Below are positions 23,484 to 35,539 of a DNA stretch of 64,000 nt, piece by piece. Every line of letters begins with the position of its first letter. The first letter of the stretch is position 1. Source of the DNA: Filosporella fistucella (taxonomy: Eukaryota > Ascomycota > Leotiomycetes > Helotiales). Made by a program: the position numbers and the translations under genes. The notes under the pieces are model-generated. The model was not told where the DNA came from. It saw only the letters and a list, made by a program, of their open reading frames with translations, and searched no databases. The stretch is from positions 2,441,531 through 2,505,530 of the forward strand of contig JAQJZZ010000015.1 of the NCBI GenBank assembly GCA_030077755.1, written 5' to 3'.

Positions 23484-25484
23484 ATGCAGGCTGCTCAAGA
23501 ACCTCCACCAGCGACAAAACCACGCCAACAACGCATGAGAATTCCTATCTCATGTACCGAATGCCGCAAAAGGAAGCAGAAGGTATGAATTACCCGGGGG
23601 GAAGTCCCAATTCAGAGTTTTATTGAATGTATCAGTGCAATAAAGCAAAGGACAGGCCATGCAATCACTGTGCCAGGAGATACCCGCCTGTGGTTTGTAG
23701 TTATGATTATTCAAAGTGGGTTATACTTGGTTATACGAAAGGCAGACTGCTCATCTAAACCAGGAAGCCTGAGGAGGTTGATGTGGATGCTTCCAGAGAT
23801 CGTACATCAGATAAGAATTTGGTGGAGCAAAGTGTGGAGAAAATTGCAGTTGGACGTGATGGAGATGAAGAGGTGATGGATGGTCAAACTGCAGATCCTG
23901 CTAATAACCAAGATGTTTCATATGTTGTTCCCCGAGCAGCTCGCGTGAGTCCAACATATCAGGAAGAGCATCCGGTATCTGAGGCACAAAGACGTGATAA
24001 AAGATCAGGCTCTAGAAAAGTAATTCATCTGTCAGGGTCGGTAGACTTTGATCTTGATAGCTCAGAAGAGAATCTTACACGATACTGCTACAACCCTTAC
24101 CTTTTACCCCGTCGTGGGAACGGCACATATGGCTGCCCAGAAGCATTCGACCACCACATACCAATGATTGTTGAGCCACTCCACCCCATCCCGATCGATA
24201 ACACGGACCGCAATGCAGAACTGTTCCATTTTTGTGCGTACTTCATGCGATTGATTACACAAACTGACACATCATAGTTCATCTGGCCCTCGCTCCTTTC
24301 ATTGGAGCTATCGATGGACAAGAGCAATCTCTTATCATCAAGGAAGGATGGCTTCCATGGATGGCTGATTCTCCTCTTCTTGCATACACGGCTATTCTGT
24401 CTGCTTCATGTTACCAGGCTGAAGTTCGAGGGCTGGATGTGTCGAAATCTGCAGAAGCGATCGGTATCAAGGTCAAAATCATTTCGATTATCAACAAGTA
24501 TATCAAAGCTAATGCCCGGATGGTGAGCGATGAGGCACTTTCAGCAGTGATGCACATTTGTGTCAATGAGGTGAGGCTGCAAGCGATATAATACTAGACT
24601 GATATTGATTGCATGCCAGTGGTACTATGGTGATGAGAAGAGCCAGCGTGCTCATATGGGTGGCCTCGGAAGTATCGTTAAAATGAGAGGCGGTGTGGAA
24701 GCATTCCGCAAGAATGGCGCTCTCTATGCCCTTCTCGTTCTGTAAGGTTCTTTTCTTTCCATAGGCTTTTTCTTACCTTTTCAGAACCGATTACCAAATC
24801 GCGACCACAACCGAACGCCGCCTCACCTACACACCCTCTCCTGAGACTATCCCATCACCTTCCTCCTACCTGGTTGCTTTGGAATCTCCCCTCCTACGAT
24901 CTGGCATGCGCTTTGTTGACTTGACCGAAACACTCGGAATCAGTACAGAGGCCGCATCGATTCTTGACGACATGCGGTTTCTCACATCGGCCATCGTTTC
25001 TATCTGTGACGACCCCAATCCCCTCGAAACAGCTAAAATCAGAAGCACAGCCCGTTGGATCCAGGACCGTATATCTGTACTGCCCTCAATATCCGATGCT
25101 GCACCTGACTCTGCTCTCTTCCAGGATAACATTTACGAAAGTTGTCGCATAGTTGCCACAATATTTTCAACCGCCATTGTCTCCCGAACCCCTCTATCGA
25201 AGGCCTGCGACATGGCTCAGCTCTCAGCATTCTGGACATATATGCCCCAAGTCTCTCGCACTCGATGGAAAGCTCTGTCTGGCATATATCTGTGGCTTTG
25301 TGTTGTGGTGTGTCCAAGTGCTCAGTGGAATGTTTATGGAAGGTTCTTGAAAGGAATGGTATCGAGTTCGATTACACACATAGGATTGAAGGATTGGAAT
25401 GTGATGCTTGGATGTTTGGAGAGCTTCTTGAGGGTGCAAAGTTGGCTTGAGAGGAGGGGTGAGGTGGGGTTGATCGGCGAGTGA
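23484..25484 (+). CDS. Zn(II)2Cys6 transcription factor with fungal_trans_2 domain
   Basis: Six exons joined in phase: 23484-23582, 23636-23715, 23764-24233, 24278-24570, 24620-24741 and 24785-25484, giving 587 residues. All five introns are 43-53 nt with GT-AG ends. The binuclear zinc cluster is C24-x2-C27-x6-C34-x7-C42-x2-C45-x8-C54, split by intron 1 immediately before the third Cys; the basic stretch RKRKQK lies between the second and third Cys. An acidic/polar linker follows. The C-terminal two thirds match the fungal_trans_2 (DUF3468-like) regulatory domain, with LTDYQIATT, PSAQWNVYGRFLKGM and GLKDWNVMLGCLESFL. It is expected to be nuclear and to bind CGG-type half sites. The target is unknown; the acetoin gene pair 4-6 kb downstream is a possible but unproven candidate. 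Confidence 0.9.
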
Positions 25485-26483
25485 GAGCAAATATGTTAGG
25501 GCGGGGTATCTGGCTAGGTACAGCATGCCATAAGAGTCAATCATTTCTGTACTAAGATGCCGTTAGTTCTGTGTTGTGTTAATCCTTGTTGCTGTCTATT
25601 CCTAATTCAATACTACGCTGTTTTGTTTTGTTTTGGGTACACTTTGTGCTCGAAGGATTCAGAAGAAAGTGGCTGCTGTACTTCTTTTCGCAGTATAGTC
25701 TTGCTTCCGGTCTCGAAAGAGGTCCAAGCACGACGGAGATATTGAAGTTGCGGAGAGATGAAAGGTATGAATTTGTGCAGGAATTGTTTGGTCAATGAGT
25801 AACTTCCTCTGCATTCAAATTGACTGCAAGTTGGAACCGAGTTTGATAGTCTTACAAGATTGGATTGAACTTACGACATGGTACGATTGTCTGGCATTTG
25901 TAGAGGAAATGGATTTACCTTCCTTCTTCTTGCTCAATAGCCTTTAGCTTTGTGGCTTATGATGTGGTAGCTTTCCTATTGCTCAAGTTGCCTTGTCATT
26001 TCTACGTTTAGATTCCAAAAGATATCGTGTGTACTAATGTATGACTTGGAGCTGTATAAGTTGTTATGGGGGTATAGACCCAAGGATCATAAAGGTAATT
26101 TTCATTGGCACTTGCGGGCAATTCTCTTCGTGACAATAAGCCTGCTCTCACTTTGTATCTTGAAGTTTACTCTGTCGTAGTTCGAGCTTTGTTAATTTGA
26201 AGGCGAGGTTCAAGGCGCGATGTTCTTGATTACCTAGTGAATGAGGACATCGCACTATATTAACCTTCCAACTGATCTGGACGTCCACTTCTTGCAACTA
26301 TTTTGACGCCCTCGTAGGCAACGACCATTGTTGCTATTCCTTCCAACCCCATCATCTTACCGCAACTCTGACAACCATTCGAACTTACTTTGTTCTTACT
26401 GTTGTAGCTTGCAAGATCTACTTCTCCTGCTACGTCAATCTCGATTTCGATCGTTCAGCACCTCGAAAAGATATAGCTTTACC
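25485..26483. other. Intergenic, about 1 kb
   Basis: No supported gene; only ORFs under 71 codons. Confidence 0.5.
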
Positions 26484-29204
26484 ATGGCGATCGACGCCCA
26501 ACTCTTCGATACGTATCGTCAATATAAATTTGGAACCAATTAGATTTTTACATGGCTGGCAGAGACTGCGCGGGAGTATCAGCTCTTGGATAGACTGTTC
26601 GATGGTACGGCTGCAGGCTTCACAGAGGCTGGTATTGGACGACTGAAAGGCAATGCTCGCGCGGCTCAGAAAGAAGCACGCAAAGGGAAAAATGCAGACG
26701 AGTACCAGAGTATACAGCTTCGGCTCGTGGACGTTCTCAAAATTGCGAGCAAACTTGGCGAGAGAAAATCTGTCAAGGTACCACTCTCGATCATAAAGTC
26801 ACTCCAGGAAGTCATACATGGTCGACGTATGTGCTATGACAGGTTTAAGTAAGTTGATTCCTTATTTCACCTGTACAGATCGTCTTCTAAATTCTTCTAG
26901 GCAGGATGGGCAATTGATGCACCTACAAAATCGGCAAACAACACATACTTGCATTTCATTGGAATTCCCAGCGAGGTCTTGCAGATTTTGCAGACTTTGC
27001 GCGCCAACCTTGCTACTAACGTTGACCAAAATGTTGAGGCCACGGCTTCTGAACAGAGAATGGAAGACCTTGGAAACATTTTCGAGCATCTGGGGGTGGA
27101 TGAGCCTGAAGAGTGGACAGAAGCAAAGACAGTAGCCAAAATGAAAGCAGTGAACTACGAAGCTGAACGACTGATGAGGATGTTTCCTTTGCTATATACT
27201 GTTTATTGAAGGATATGACAGATATTCGATATCTTGTGTACCAAACGGTAATTTCATCCTGGAATACAAACTATTCAAAACGTGCTAATGGATGATAGTG
27301 GGCAGAATATCGTGAGCATCGAATCACTCTTACTACAGCAGCCACCACACAAAACACCGCAATTTCTATCTTCCGCCCTCTTAACGAAGAGTTCCTCGCT
27401 GACTTTCCTGATTTCGAAGACCATGGTTCCATAATCATGTACCTCAGTGCAGGCTATCAGGACCCACACAAGCACGAAATGACATCTCCTGAATTTGCGA
27501 CATATACTGGAGATGATTTTGCCATGTCATCAAAAATATTCTTTCGCGACTTGACTTACGGATTCCTGGAGGGTTTTTTCATGAGCGGCGTCCGCCCATT
27601 CTATCAAGCAGACCAGCGTAATGCCATGGGATTTCACACCACACCAGATGAAGAGTGTCTTCTGAAGTGTCTATTTTTATTTGGGTTGATGGCCGTCGAT
27701 TTCAAAGGCAATGTGTCCAACGATCAGCTCATTCATGGACTACACATCTTGAAGCAAAACAATCCAGAGAAATCCGTGTACACTTGAGTTGTCCTTGCTG
27801 TCCAGCTGTTTGTGGATACCCGACGTGTCTTGGGAGTGCCGGGTTAGATCAGTGCCTTAAAGATACCGAGGACTTAAGAAACTGGATGACGTTGACACTG
27901 AGTAATTCATCAGAGTTTGGACGTACAAATGAGGCGAATGACTTCTACAAAATACACAAACACACATTCCCTACCATCAAGAAGGGACTGGAAGAAGCAC
28001 TCGGATCAGATATGGTCCAGAACCTGGTGGATGCTCGCTTTGGAACTCGTGCTGCCCGCTATTCTTGAGGCCCTTTCTCCCTTTTCCGAAATCATCCAAT
28101 GCTACCTGGCATAATCACGCAATAATTTCTCGGGGTACTCCACCAGACCGGAATTGGCCTTACTGGCGATCAAGCAGCTGTGATGAGCGCGATTCATTTG
28201 CACAATGCTTCGCAGCAAAGTGAACAAGTTACGAAGGACAGGAGTAAGTAGTCCTCAAGTACTGTGTCAAATCTTGTAGTGGCTAATCAAATTTCAGTTG
28301 TATGGAAAAACTTGGAAAAGGTCATTGCCTGGCAGGGCCCTTCTTGGATTTTCCTTGGTGGCCGTCCAAAAGATCCCGGACAATGCTTCAGACATTATAG
28401 TCTAGTCATGGGCATCAGTGCTACAGTCATGGCACGTACTCGCAAAGGGAATCCAACAACCCCGCTACATAGAACTCGCAAAGGCTCCAGCCTTCCGATC
28501 GCGCTGAACAAAAACCGAAAGCTGACACCTAGTCTACGTACGTCACCTTGATGAATGATTCATTCGTGACAGTTAAACCTGGTGTGCCTATGTGGACTCT
28601 ATCGAGGGCAGCAAGCGATCCTCTAGTAATGATGTAAAAGCTCTCCAGCGTTTATTTGAAGGGCGATGTAGGAGAATGAGCTCAGCATTCGAAATGGTCA
28701 ATCGCCAGGCAAAGGTTACCGTTATCAGCCCTAAGGTCCACCCATTGAAAATGCTTTCGATTTTGAAAGAGACTTTGGAGACAGAAGAGGCCATTCTGCG
28801 CTTCGACTTACTCTCTCTTGACCAAAGATTTGTTGAGCTTTTACGCAATGTCCAAGAGAATCTGCGTTGAAAAGTCTCCTCTTGACTATCCTGCAGACGA
28901 GTTCGGCGGTGATAGGAAGCGGAGCGATTGCTTTAGCCATATGCTGGCAGGAGTCCTTGGACTCGAACGTCAACAGCCAACTAGATTTGGTGAAGCTTGT
29001 GCAGCAGTCAAACAGCTGATTAATGCAGAAGGAGACTCCGAATACAAGGGAGCTGAAGCCCATCGGTTCATCACAGGCGATGGAAATACGAAAATCCAAG
29101 AGCCATTTGAGAGTCCTGTCGAAGACCTGATTGATCTGGAAGTTAGATCTAGATTCGGAGGTATTTTCGTTCATGGTGAGGCTGCCAAAGTCGTGGGATT
29201 TTGA
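26484..29204 (+). pseudogene. Decayed DUF6604-like gene
   Basis: The ATG at 26484 (MAIDAQLFDTYRQYKFGTN) is followed at 26541 by TAG, and the same frame then continues IFTWLAETAREYQLLDRLF, the continuation expected for the N-terminal region of DUF6604 proteins. Further family-like blocks appear in changing frames: HFIGIPSEVLQILQTLRANL (from about 26952), LLKDMTDIRYLVYQT (from about 27207), a block on FLADFPDFEDHG (27390-27780), a shift near 27783 after QNNPEKSVYT, and C-terminal pieces at 27840-28068, 28592-28870 and 28840-29204. At least one nonsense codon and two or more frame changes not explained by good introns make this a probable pseudogene. GC content is normal, so decay is not of the heavy RIP type seen further right. 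The family has no known activity; the family name is from memory of its conserved N-terminus. Confidence 0.65.
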
Positions 29205-29377
29205 TTTCGCGACCAAGGTAAAGGAATAACAAATTTGCAACCTTTTGGCCAAGAAAACATAGAATTTCATGGGGTGTTTTTTCTTCTGGGTTTGCCACCA
29301 TAACGCCATAGCTTGTTTGTTTTTAGCCTTTAGAGACGGAGCTGGAAAATACAACAGGGGGCACCTTAAATTTTAAT

Positions 29378-31112
29378 CTAATTGAATTCCTCTGCAATCA
29401 AATCCTTCGCCAGCTCGCTGACACCGCTGTAATCAATCTTAACGTCTACAAGTGACACACCATCATAAGCAAGCGCTTCCTTCATCACACTTGCGACCTC
29501 AGAAGAATCGTTGATCCTATATCCCTTTGCCCCGAAGCTTTCTGCGAATTTGACAAAGTCAACTCCGCCGAGTTTAATCCCACTGCTTCTGCCGTATTTC
29601 ATTTCCTCTTGAAACTCTACCATATTGTATGCCTCATCGTTCCAGATGAAATGTGTGATATTGCATTTCTGCAAAACTGCCGTTGACATTTCTTGGGAGG
29701 AAAACATGAAGCCTCCATCTCCACTCAGTGAGACAACCTTCTGTGAACACGGCGGTTCTTGGATTAATGAGGCTCCAATTGCCCATGGTAGACCTACACC
29801 CAGTGTCTGTTGGCCATTTGAGCAGAGAAGCTTCCGTGGTTCGTAGGCAAAGAAGAATCTCATCATCCAAATGTAAACTGTCCCCACGTCTGAAATTACG
29901 GTGGTATCCTTGGAGACATTCTCTTGCAGGAGTGATATGAAGTGAAGTGGATGCACAAGTCCAGATGAACGCTGAACTTCTTTTCTGGACTGCCAAGCGA
30001 CAAACTCTTTGGTCAGTTTCTGGCAAAATTCCGTTTGGTTTGGATCTTGGATGCATTTGATCTCGCTAGTCAAGTACGAGATGTTTTCAACAATAGAACC
30101 TAGAAGTTCAATAGAGGGATGGTAAAATTTCTCGTAGTCGCAGGATGTGTAATCCATGTGAACAATATTGAGATTGGCTTTTGGATTCCATTGATTGGCA
30201 TTGTACTCTGTTGGATCGTATCCTACTGTCAAAATGAGGTCTGAATTAGCCAGAAGTTTATCTCCAGTTTGATTTCGGAAGAGACCAACACGGCCATAGA
30301 ACAGATGTTTCAGCTCGCTAGAAACTGCACCGGCTGCTTGAAATGTCTCAACAACTGGGATTGGGAACTGTTCAAGGAATTTCCGGACCACATTGACAAC
30401 CCTCACACTTGATGCACGCATGCCCAGGAATAATACTGGGAGTTTTGCATTTTCAATCATTCGAGCTACTTTTTCCAGCTCAGTTTTTGGTGATGGTCCA
30501 AATAAAGGCGCCGGAAATGCTGATGACGGGAAAGCTGTGATGCTAGACTTCCCTGCTGCTACATCCATGGGAATGGAGACAACTGTTGCTCCTTTTGGTG
30601 AAGTACTTGCTGCTCTGAATGCAGCCAATACGACCTCGGCTGCTTGGTCTTCAACCTCGATGTTCGTTGCGGTTTTTGTTGCAGGGCCCAGAAGATCGAG
30701 TGCTCTCATCGATTGATGAGTATGTTTTGTAGTCAGAAGTCTTGGAACAGATCCAATCAGGGCCACCACGGGGTCACCTTCTGTTGTTGCGGTGACCAAG
30801 CCCGTGGTTAAGTTGCTGGCACCTGGCCCAGAAGTAGCAATACAGACTCCAGGGATTCCTAGGATGATTATTGTCATGAATGATTCTTGAGATCGTTTCG
30901 AAGTACACACCTGTTATTCTACCAACTGCCGCTGCCATCATTGCAGCGTTTTGCTCATGTCTACATACGATCAAACGTATTTCGGGATGATCTTCCAGTG
31001 TGTCGAAAATTGCGTCAACTTTCGCTCCAGGAATACCAAAGCACACTCTGACGCCGGCATTGTACAAGCTCTCAACAACGATTTTCGCAACCTTTTGTTC
31101 ATGGGAGGCCAT
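29378..31112 (-). CDS. alsS: Catabolic acetolactate synthase (ThDP-dependent, AlsS-like)
   Basis: Two exons, 31112-30911 and 30858-29378, separated by a 52-nt intron (GTGTGT to CCTAG, phase 1), giving 560 residues. The ATG at 31112 gives [13 protein letters not shown]; the frame is open to a GTG upstream but has no earlier [12 protein letters not shown] carries the Glu (E53) that activates thiamine diphosphate. [11 protein letters not shown] and the ThDP/Mg motif [13 protein letters not shown] (GDG at 447-449) ending at WNDEAYNMV follow. [20 protein letters not shown] and [10 protein letters not shown] resemble bacterial catabolic AlsS/BudB rather than the anabolic, mitochondrial Ilv2. It condenses two pyruvates to 2-acetolactate plus CO2. 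No mitochondrial presequence starts with an ATG, so it is probably cytosolic. It sits head to head with acetolactate decarboxylase. The intron shows it is settled in a fungal genome. Confidence 0.9.
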
Positions 31113-31645
31113 TACTCCCCGAGGAATCCAGTTCTTGCGATGATGTCTATTCCGTTTGTTGCCGTGGGAGGTTGGATTGATTGACCAGCGACTGAAAAGT
31201 CCTCGCAAAATCCGGAGCTTTCCGATAGAGAGACAAAAGCTACGGAAGAGGAGCGCCACGAATTGATGCTATATATCTATCTGCCAGTGGTCAGAGAAAC
31301 TCAGACGCCGGGGTGGAAATGCACTAGATAGAAGTTCGGTTGATGTGACGTAGTTGAGGATTACATAACCTGCCAGCAGATTTTCACCTCCACATATTCG
31401 GCATCTTCTCGGCATCCATTGCCTCAACATCCCACAACGTATAAATATTCAGCACCAGGAAGAGGAGAAAATTGCAGTTTTAGATTATATATCCAGGTAT
31501 CAGAAGCAAGCAATCAGGCCAAGCTTTTATTAGTTTATCAGATTGCGGTCGCCCCGCCTTCCCCGCTTTTTCTTCCAACGACAAACCGACCACCCTTGCT
31601 ATTCGAGTGTATATTGACTCTAACTTAATTCGGTGATCCGCAACC
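31113..31645. promoter_or_regulatory. Shared divergent promoter of the acetolactate synthase and decarboxylase genes
   Basis: The 533-bp gap lies between two head-to-head ATGs. TATATATC around 31270 could serve the minus-strand synthase, and TATATATCC near 31487 the plus-strand decarboxylase. A shared promoter would let both enzymes be made together; the TATA assignments are tentative. Confidence 0.55.
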
Positions 31646-32350
31646 ATGGATGACAATCATCTCTATCAGTACTCGCTTCTAAATGCGTTGATGGATGGAG
31701 TTTCGGAATCTGGAATTACAGTTGCAAAGTTCCTGGAGAAAGGAAACCAAGGACTGGGAACCTTTGTGCGTATGGACGGGGAGCTGTTATCACTTGACGG
31801 AAAGGTATACCAGCTACAATCGGAAGGGAGGGTTCGGGAAGCAGGGCCTGAAGACCAGATACCATTTGGCATTGCGACCAATTTTGTTCCTCAAACAACC
31901 AAAACAGTCAAGTTGGAGGATAAAAATGCTATCGACCGGGAGCTTGACGAGTTCAATAATCATGCAAAGAATCTCTTCATAACCTATCGCATCACTGGAA
32001 GCTTCAAAATGATTAAGGCTAGAACCGTGAAGGGCCAGGAATATAAAGGACAGCCGTTGAGCGAGCTGGGGAAAAGTCAATACGTTAATTCATATAAGAA
32101 TATTGACGGCACGATTGTTGGTTTCAAGAGTCCGAAATCTTGGCAGGGTTTCTCTGTAGCTGGCGATCATCTCCATTTCATCGCGACAGATCGAACTGCA
32201 GGTGGTCATGTTCTCGAAGTAGAAGCAGACGGGGTAGAAATGGCGATGGCAGTCGCGTCAAATATTCATATAGAGCTGCCAACGTCAGAGGATTTTAATG
32301 TGGCAAAGCTAGAGATGGACGATGCAGGCATTCAAAAGGTAGAAGGGTAA
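31646..32350 (+). CDS. alsD: Alpha-acetolactate decarboxylase (AlsD/BudA-like)
   Basis: Intronless ORF of 234 codons from the ATG at 31646, near the bacterial family length. LYQYSLLNALMDG and VRMDGELLSLDGKVYQL are family hallmarks. GDHLHFIATDRTAGGHVLE holds the three zinc-binding histidines H175, H177 and H188; the spacing (2 and 11) equals that of the Bacillus brevis enzyme (H194, H196, H207, from memory). The enzyme converts 2-acetolactate to (R)-acetoin and CO2. It completes the pyruvate-to-acetoin route begun by the divergent synthase. No signal peptide is visible. The gene ends only about 100 bp before the RIP-affected subtelomeric repeats. Confidence 0.92.
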   Translation: MDDNHLYQYSLLNALMDGVSESGITVAKFLEKGNQGLGTFVRMDGELLSLDGKVYQLQSEGRVREAGPEDQIPFGIATNFVPQTTKTVKLEDKNAIDRELDEFNNHAKNLFITYRITGSFKMIKARTVKGQEYKGQPLSELGKSQYVNSYKNIDGTIVGFKSPKSWQGFSVAGDHLHFIATDRTAGGHVLEVEADGVEMAMAVASNIHIELPTSEDFNVAKLEMDDAGIQKVEG

Positions 32351-32474
32351 GTCTATCTGTATTGCAAGTTAGGACGGATAGGTAGGAGGACGATGGTAGT
32401 TAAGGGAATGCCTCTGTAGAAGAAGAGTATTACGGCTGTAACTGCTGTCCAGGTTGCGGGCGGCGGCCGGCTAA

Positions 32475-32494
32475 GCGAGGCGGCCACGCCTCGC
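32475..32494. repeat. GC-rich hairpin at the start of copy 1
   Basis: GCGAGGCGGCCACGCCTCGC forms a perfect 8-bp stem with loop GCCA, within a roughly 75-bp GC-rich island that stands out from the AT-rich element. Confidence 0.85.
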
Positions 32495-35400
32495 CCCCGC
32501 GATCCTCGACGGCGACCGTGGCAGAGATAAATTAATCTAGGGCCAAATTAGGTGCTAATCGGATGCAAATAGGCTAGGAATTAATCGCGCATCGCATGCC
32601 CTTTATTCCTTATCTTTATCTTAATTATAACTTCTCTAATTTCATTTTAATAAGGACCTAGGCTTATTACGTGGTATTATGCAATATTATATTAAGCTTA
32701 ATCGTAAAGCGTTACCCGATTTAGTAATATATAATATTATATGATATTTAATCCTATTTACCTTAAAATAATCTCATTACCACGACTATTACTTATCCTA
32801 ATATTAATTACTTCTCCCCTAAATAAATACCACTTATGCCACATTTCTTCCCTAAGCCCCTCTTAAATTATTATCATATTATTAGCGGTTAATATGCCAT
32901 TAAAGCTATCGCCGTGAGAGAGAAAGCGCCGAGCTATTAAGCGAACCTACTAGTGGCAATAAAGAATCATAAACCGCGGCTAGTAGCCTATTCCACCAAG
33001 CTCCTTTATTCCTGCTATATTCCCTAAGCCATTAAGCCAAAATATAATAGCATCTTCCTCATTTATTATAGCTCTTTTAAGCGGCGCTAAATCTATACCT
33101 TTAATACTTAATACTTAATATTAGGTAAATTGCGATACCTTATATCCTTAATATCTTTAGGCATTTAGCTTATTTAATATATAAAGTCGAGTCCCTCGAG
33201 TAATAAAACGCTATAATCCACCAAGGTTAGGGTTATTATTTAGGCCGTTATAAGTAAATAATAATCTGAGTCTTAATAACCATTAAATAAACCTTAAGTA
33301 GACCTTAATTCCCCCTCCTATAATTCCTTATCCGGCTTTATTATTAGAGCCCAAAGAAATATATTTTCCTCCTAGGTCGCCTACCCCTCCCTTTATCCGC
33401 GAAAATAATAAGCCAAATAAAAGCTACTCTAGCCCCCGACTCCTAAGTAATAATTCACAATCACGTAGCCCTTTATTATCTCATTATTCCAAGCAAATAT
33501 ATGGGCTATTAAATAATAACTCGGTCTCGAGTAAAGATACTATTTATCCATATATAGAGTTTAAACCGAATTTTAATAATTTATACGCCTACTCGCTACC
33601 CGATATCAATCCGGGCCCGAATTACTAATAAAGCGCTAGGGATATTAGCTTTAATAATAAATTAGCTTATATATCACCTAAAAGCGAGTAAAAAGAGACC
33701 CGATTTATTAAAGATAAAAAATAAGCCCTTAAAGACCAGCTACTCGGGATGGATTTAAGGGGCAAAGAGAATAATAAGCCTAAGCTAAAAGAGGTTAAGG
33801 GGAATAGCGAGGCAAAGGAGATTAAGGTGGATAAAGAAGCGGAGGAAATTAAGGTGGATATCCCGCTTAAGCTTGCTCGCCACTTAATACGCTTTTAAGG
33901 GTGCTTTATAAAAAAGCATAAAGAAATCGCGGATAAGCATTAAATCGACTTTAAATTATTTACTCTTAAGTAATACTTAATTCTCTAAGAATATAATACG
34001 TTAATTATAAGATGTGATTTGCCTAAATGGCTATCTAAGGCTAACCTGCTTATATATTCGGATTATAACGAGAATATTTCGCGAAGCTAATTAATAGCAT
34101 TTAAAGGCCTAATCCACTTTATTATTCTATAAATTAGGGTCCTAATAAGGAGCGATTAGGAATCAAGTAATATAAGGAGTAATAGTAAAGAGGAGCCGGA
34201 TATATTAGAGCCCCTAATTCATTTATGCCTACGCTATTCCTAATATTAAATAGACTAGACCGAGGCTCGCTTTAATATTAATAGCTTTCTTGGGTTTATT
34301 TAAAGCCCGGCCTTTGCCAAATAAGGACTCCTTATTATATTTTACCTAAAGTTTAATATTAATCTTTATATGAATCTCAAGTTATTTATAAGCGTGCCAA
34401 GGACCATAACTCGGGGCAAAAGAATTATAAAATAGACTTATAAGGTGCCATTATATAAAGTTCCGCACTATTACTAAGGGAGAATAATTAATCACAATAA
34501 CATTAATATATTTTAGTTTTTCCCGCGTATATACGTATCAAATTTTATAACCAGTTTCCCTAAAACCGATAAGAGTATAGGCCATAGTTTATTATAGCTA
34601 TAAACTAATTCAATCCTAATCCCGGCTCTATTTCATTATTATTCGGGTTTAAATAAATAATATTACCCCTCATTTTAGAGATATGCTCGCCGGCAAGCGT
34701 TATCCTACTAGCGAATTAAACCTTTATTATCTAATAATAAAGGGGAGTTAAAATACCGCGCACTTGCCTTATACTATCCTCTTTACCCTTTAGCGCTCAT
34801 TATAATTTAATAGGATATCTAGGAGCAATTGCTCCTCTTATCAAATTAAATTTTCCATAGCGCTTAGCTTTTTTTCTTAAGCAAAAATATTAAGATCTAA
34901 TACTTTGCACTAATAATTGCCAAAGCCTAGCAAGCGTTTAATACCTTTCTTTCTAATGCTATAAACTTTACTTACTTATAACGAGATAAGTGCTAGATTA
35001 ATCTTAATAAAGAGACTATTTACTTAAATTATAAACTTAATACGCCCGCAAATAGAGGGATATTTAAAGCCGACTCGATGCCAATTACTTATTTACTCCA
35101 TACCTATTATTAAGAGAGTTTTATATATTAGGCAAAATTATCTAAAGGGAAAAGATTAGTAAAATCTAGACTTTATCCTATAGCTATGCTATAAGATATA
35201 AGTAATATAACCCTAAAAATGTTAAGATTAAGCAAAAAGCGGCTAGTTGGCTGGGTTTTATTATAAAGCTATAATTTCATTAAGGAATTCTTTAATATAG
35301 CCAAAAATAAACCTTTTTCCTATAAATCTTTAAACCAAGTCAATTAGGATAATAAAATTAGGAAGCTCTTATACCGGCTTAAAAAAGGTATATCTAAAAA

Positions 35401-35539
35401 GGCAATTAAGGGAATTCTCAAGGAATATTAATGAGATAAAGGATTCTTATATAATGCTATAACGGATAATGAAAGGCTATTATTTGGCTACCGCGAAGAG
35501 CATTATATCTCACTATTATTTATAAATTAATTAAAAAAC

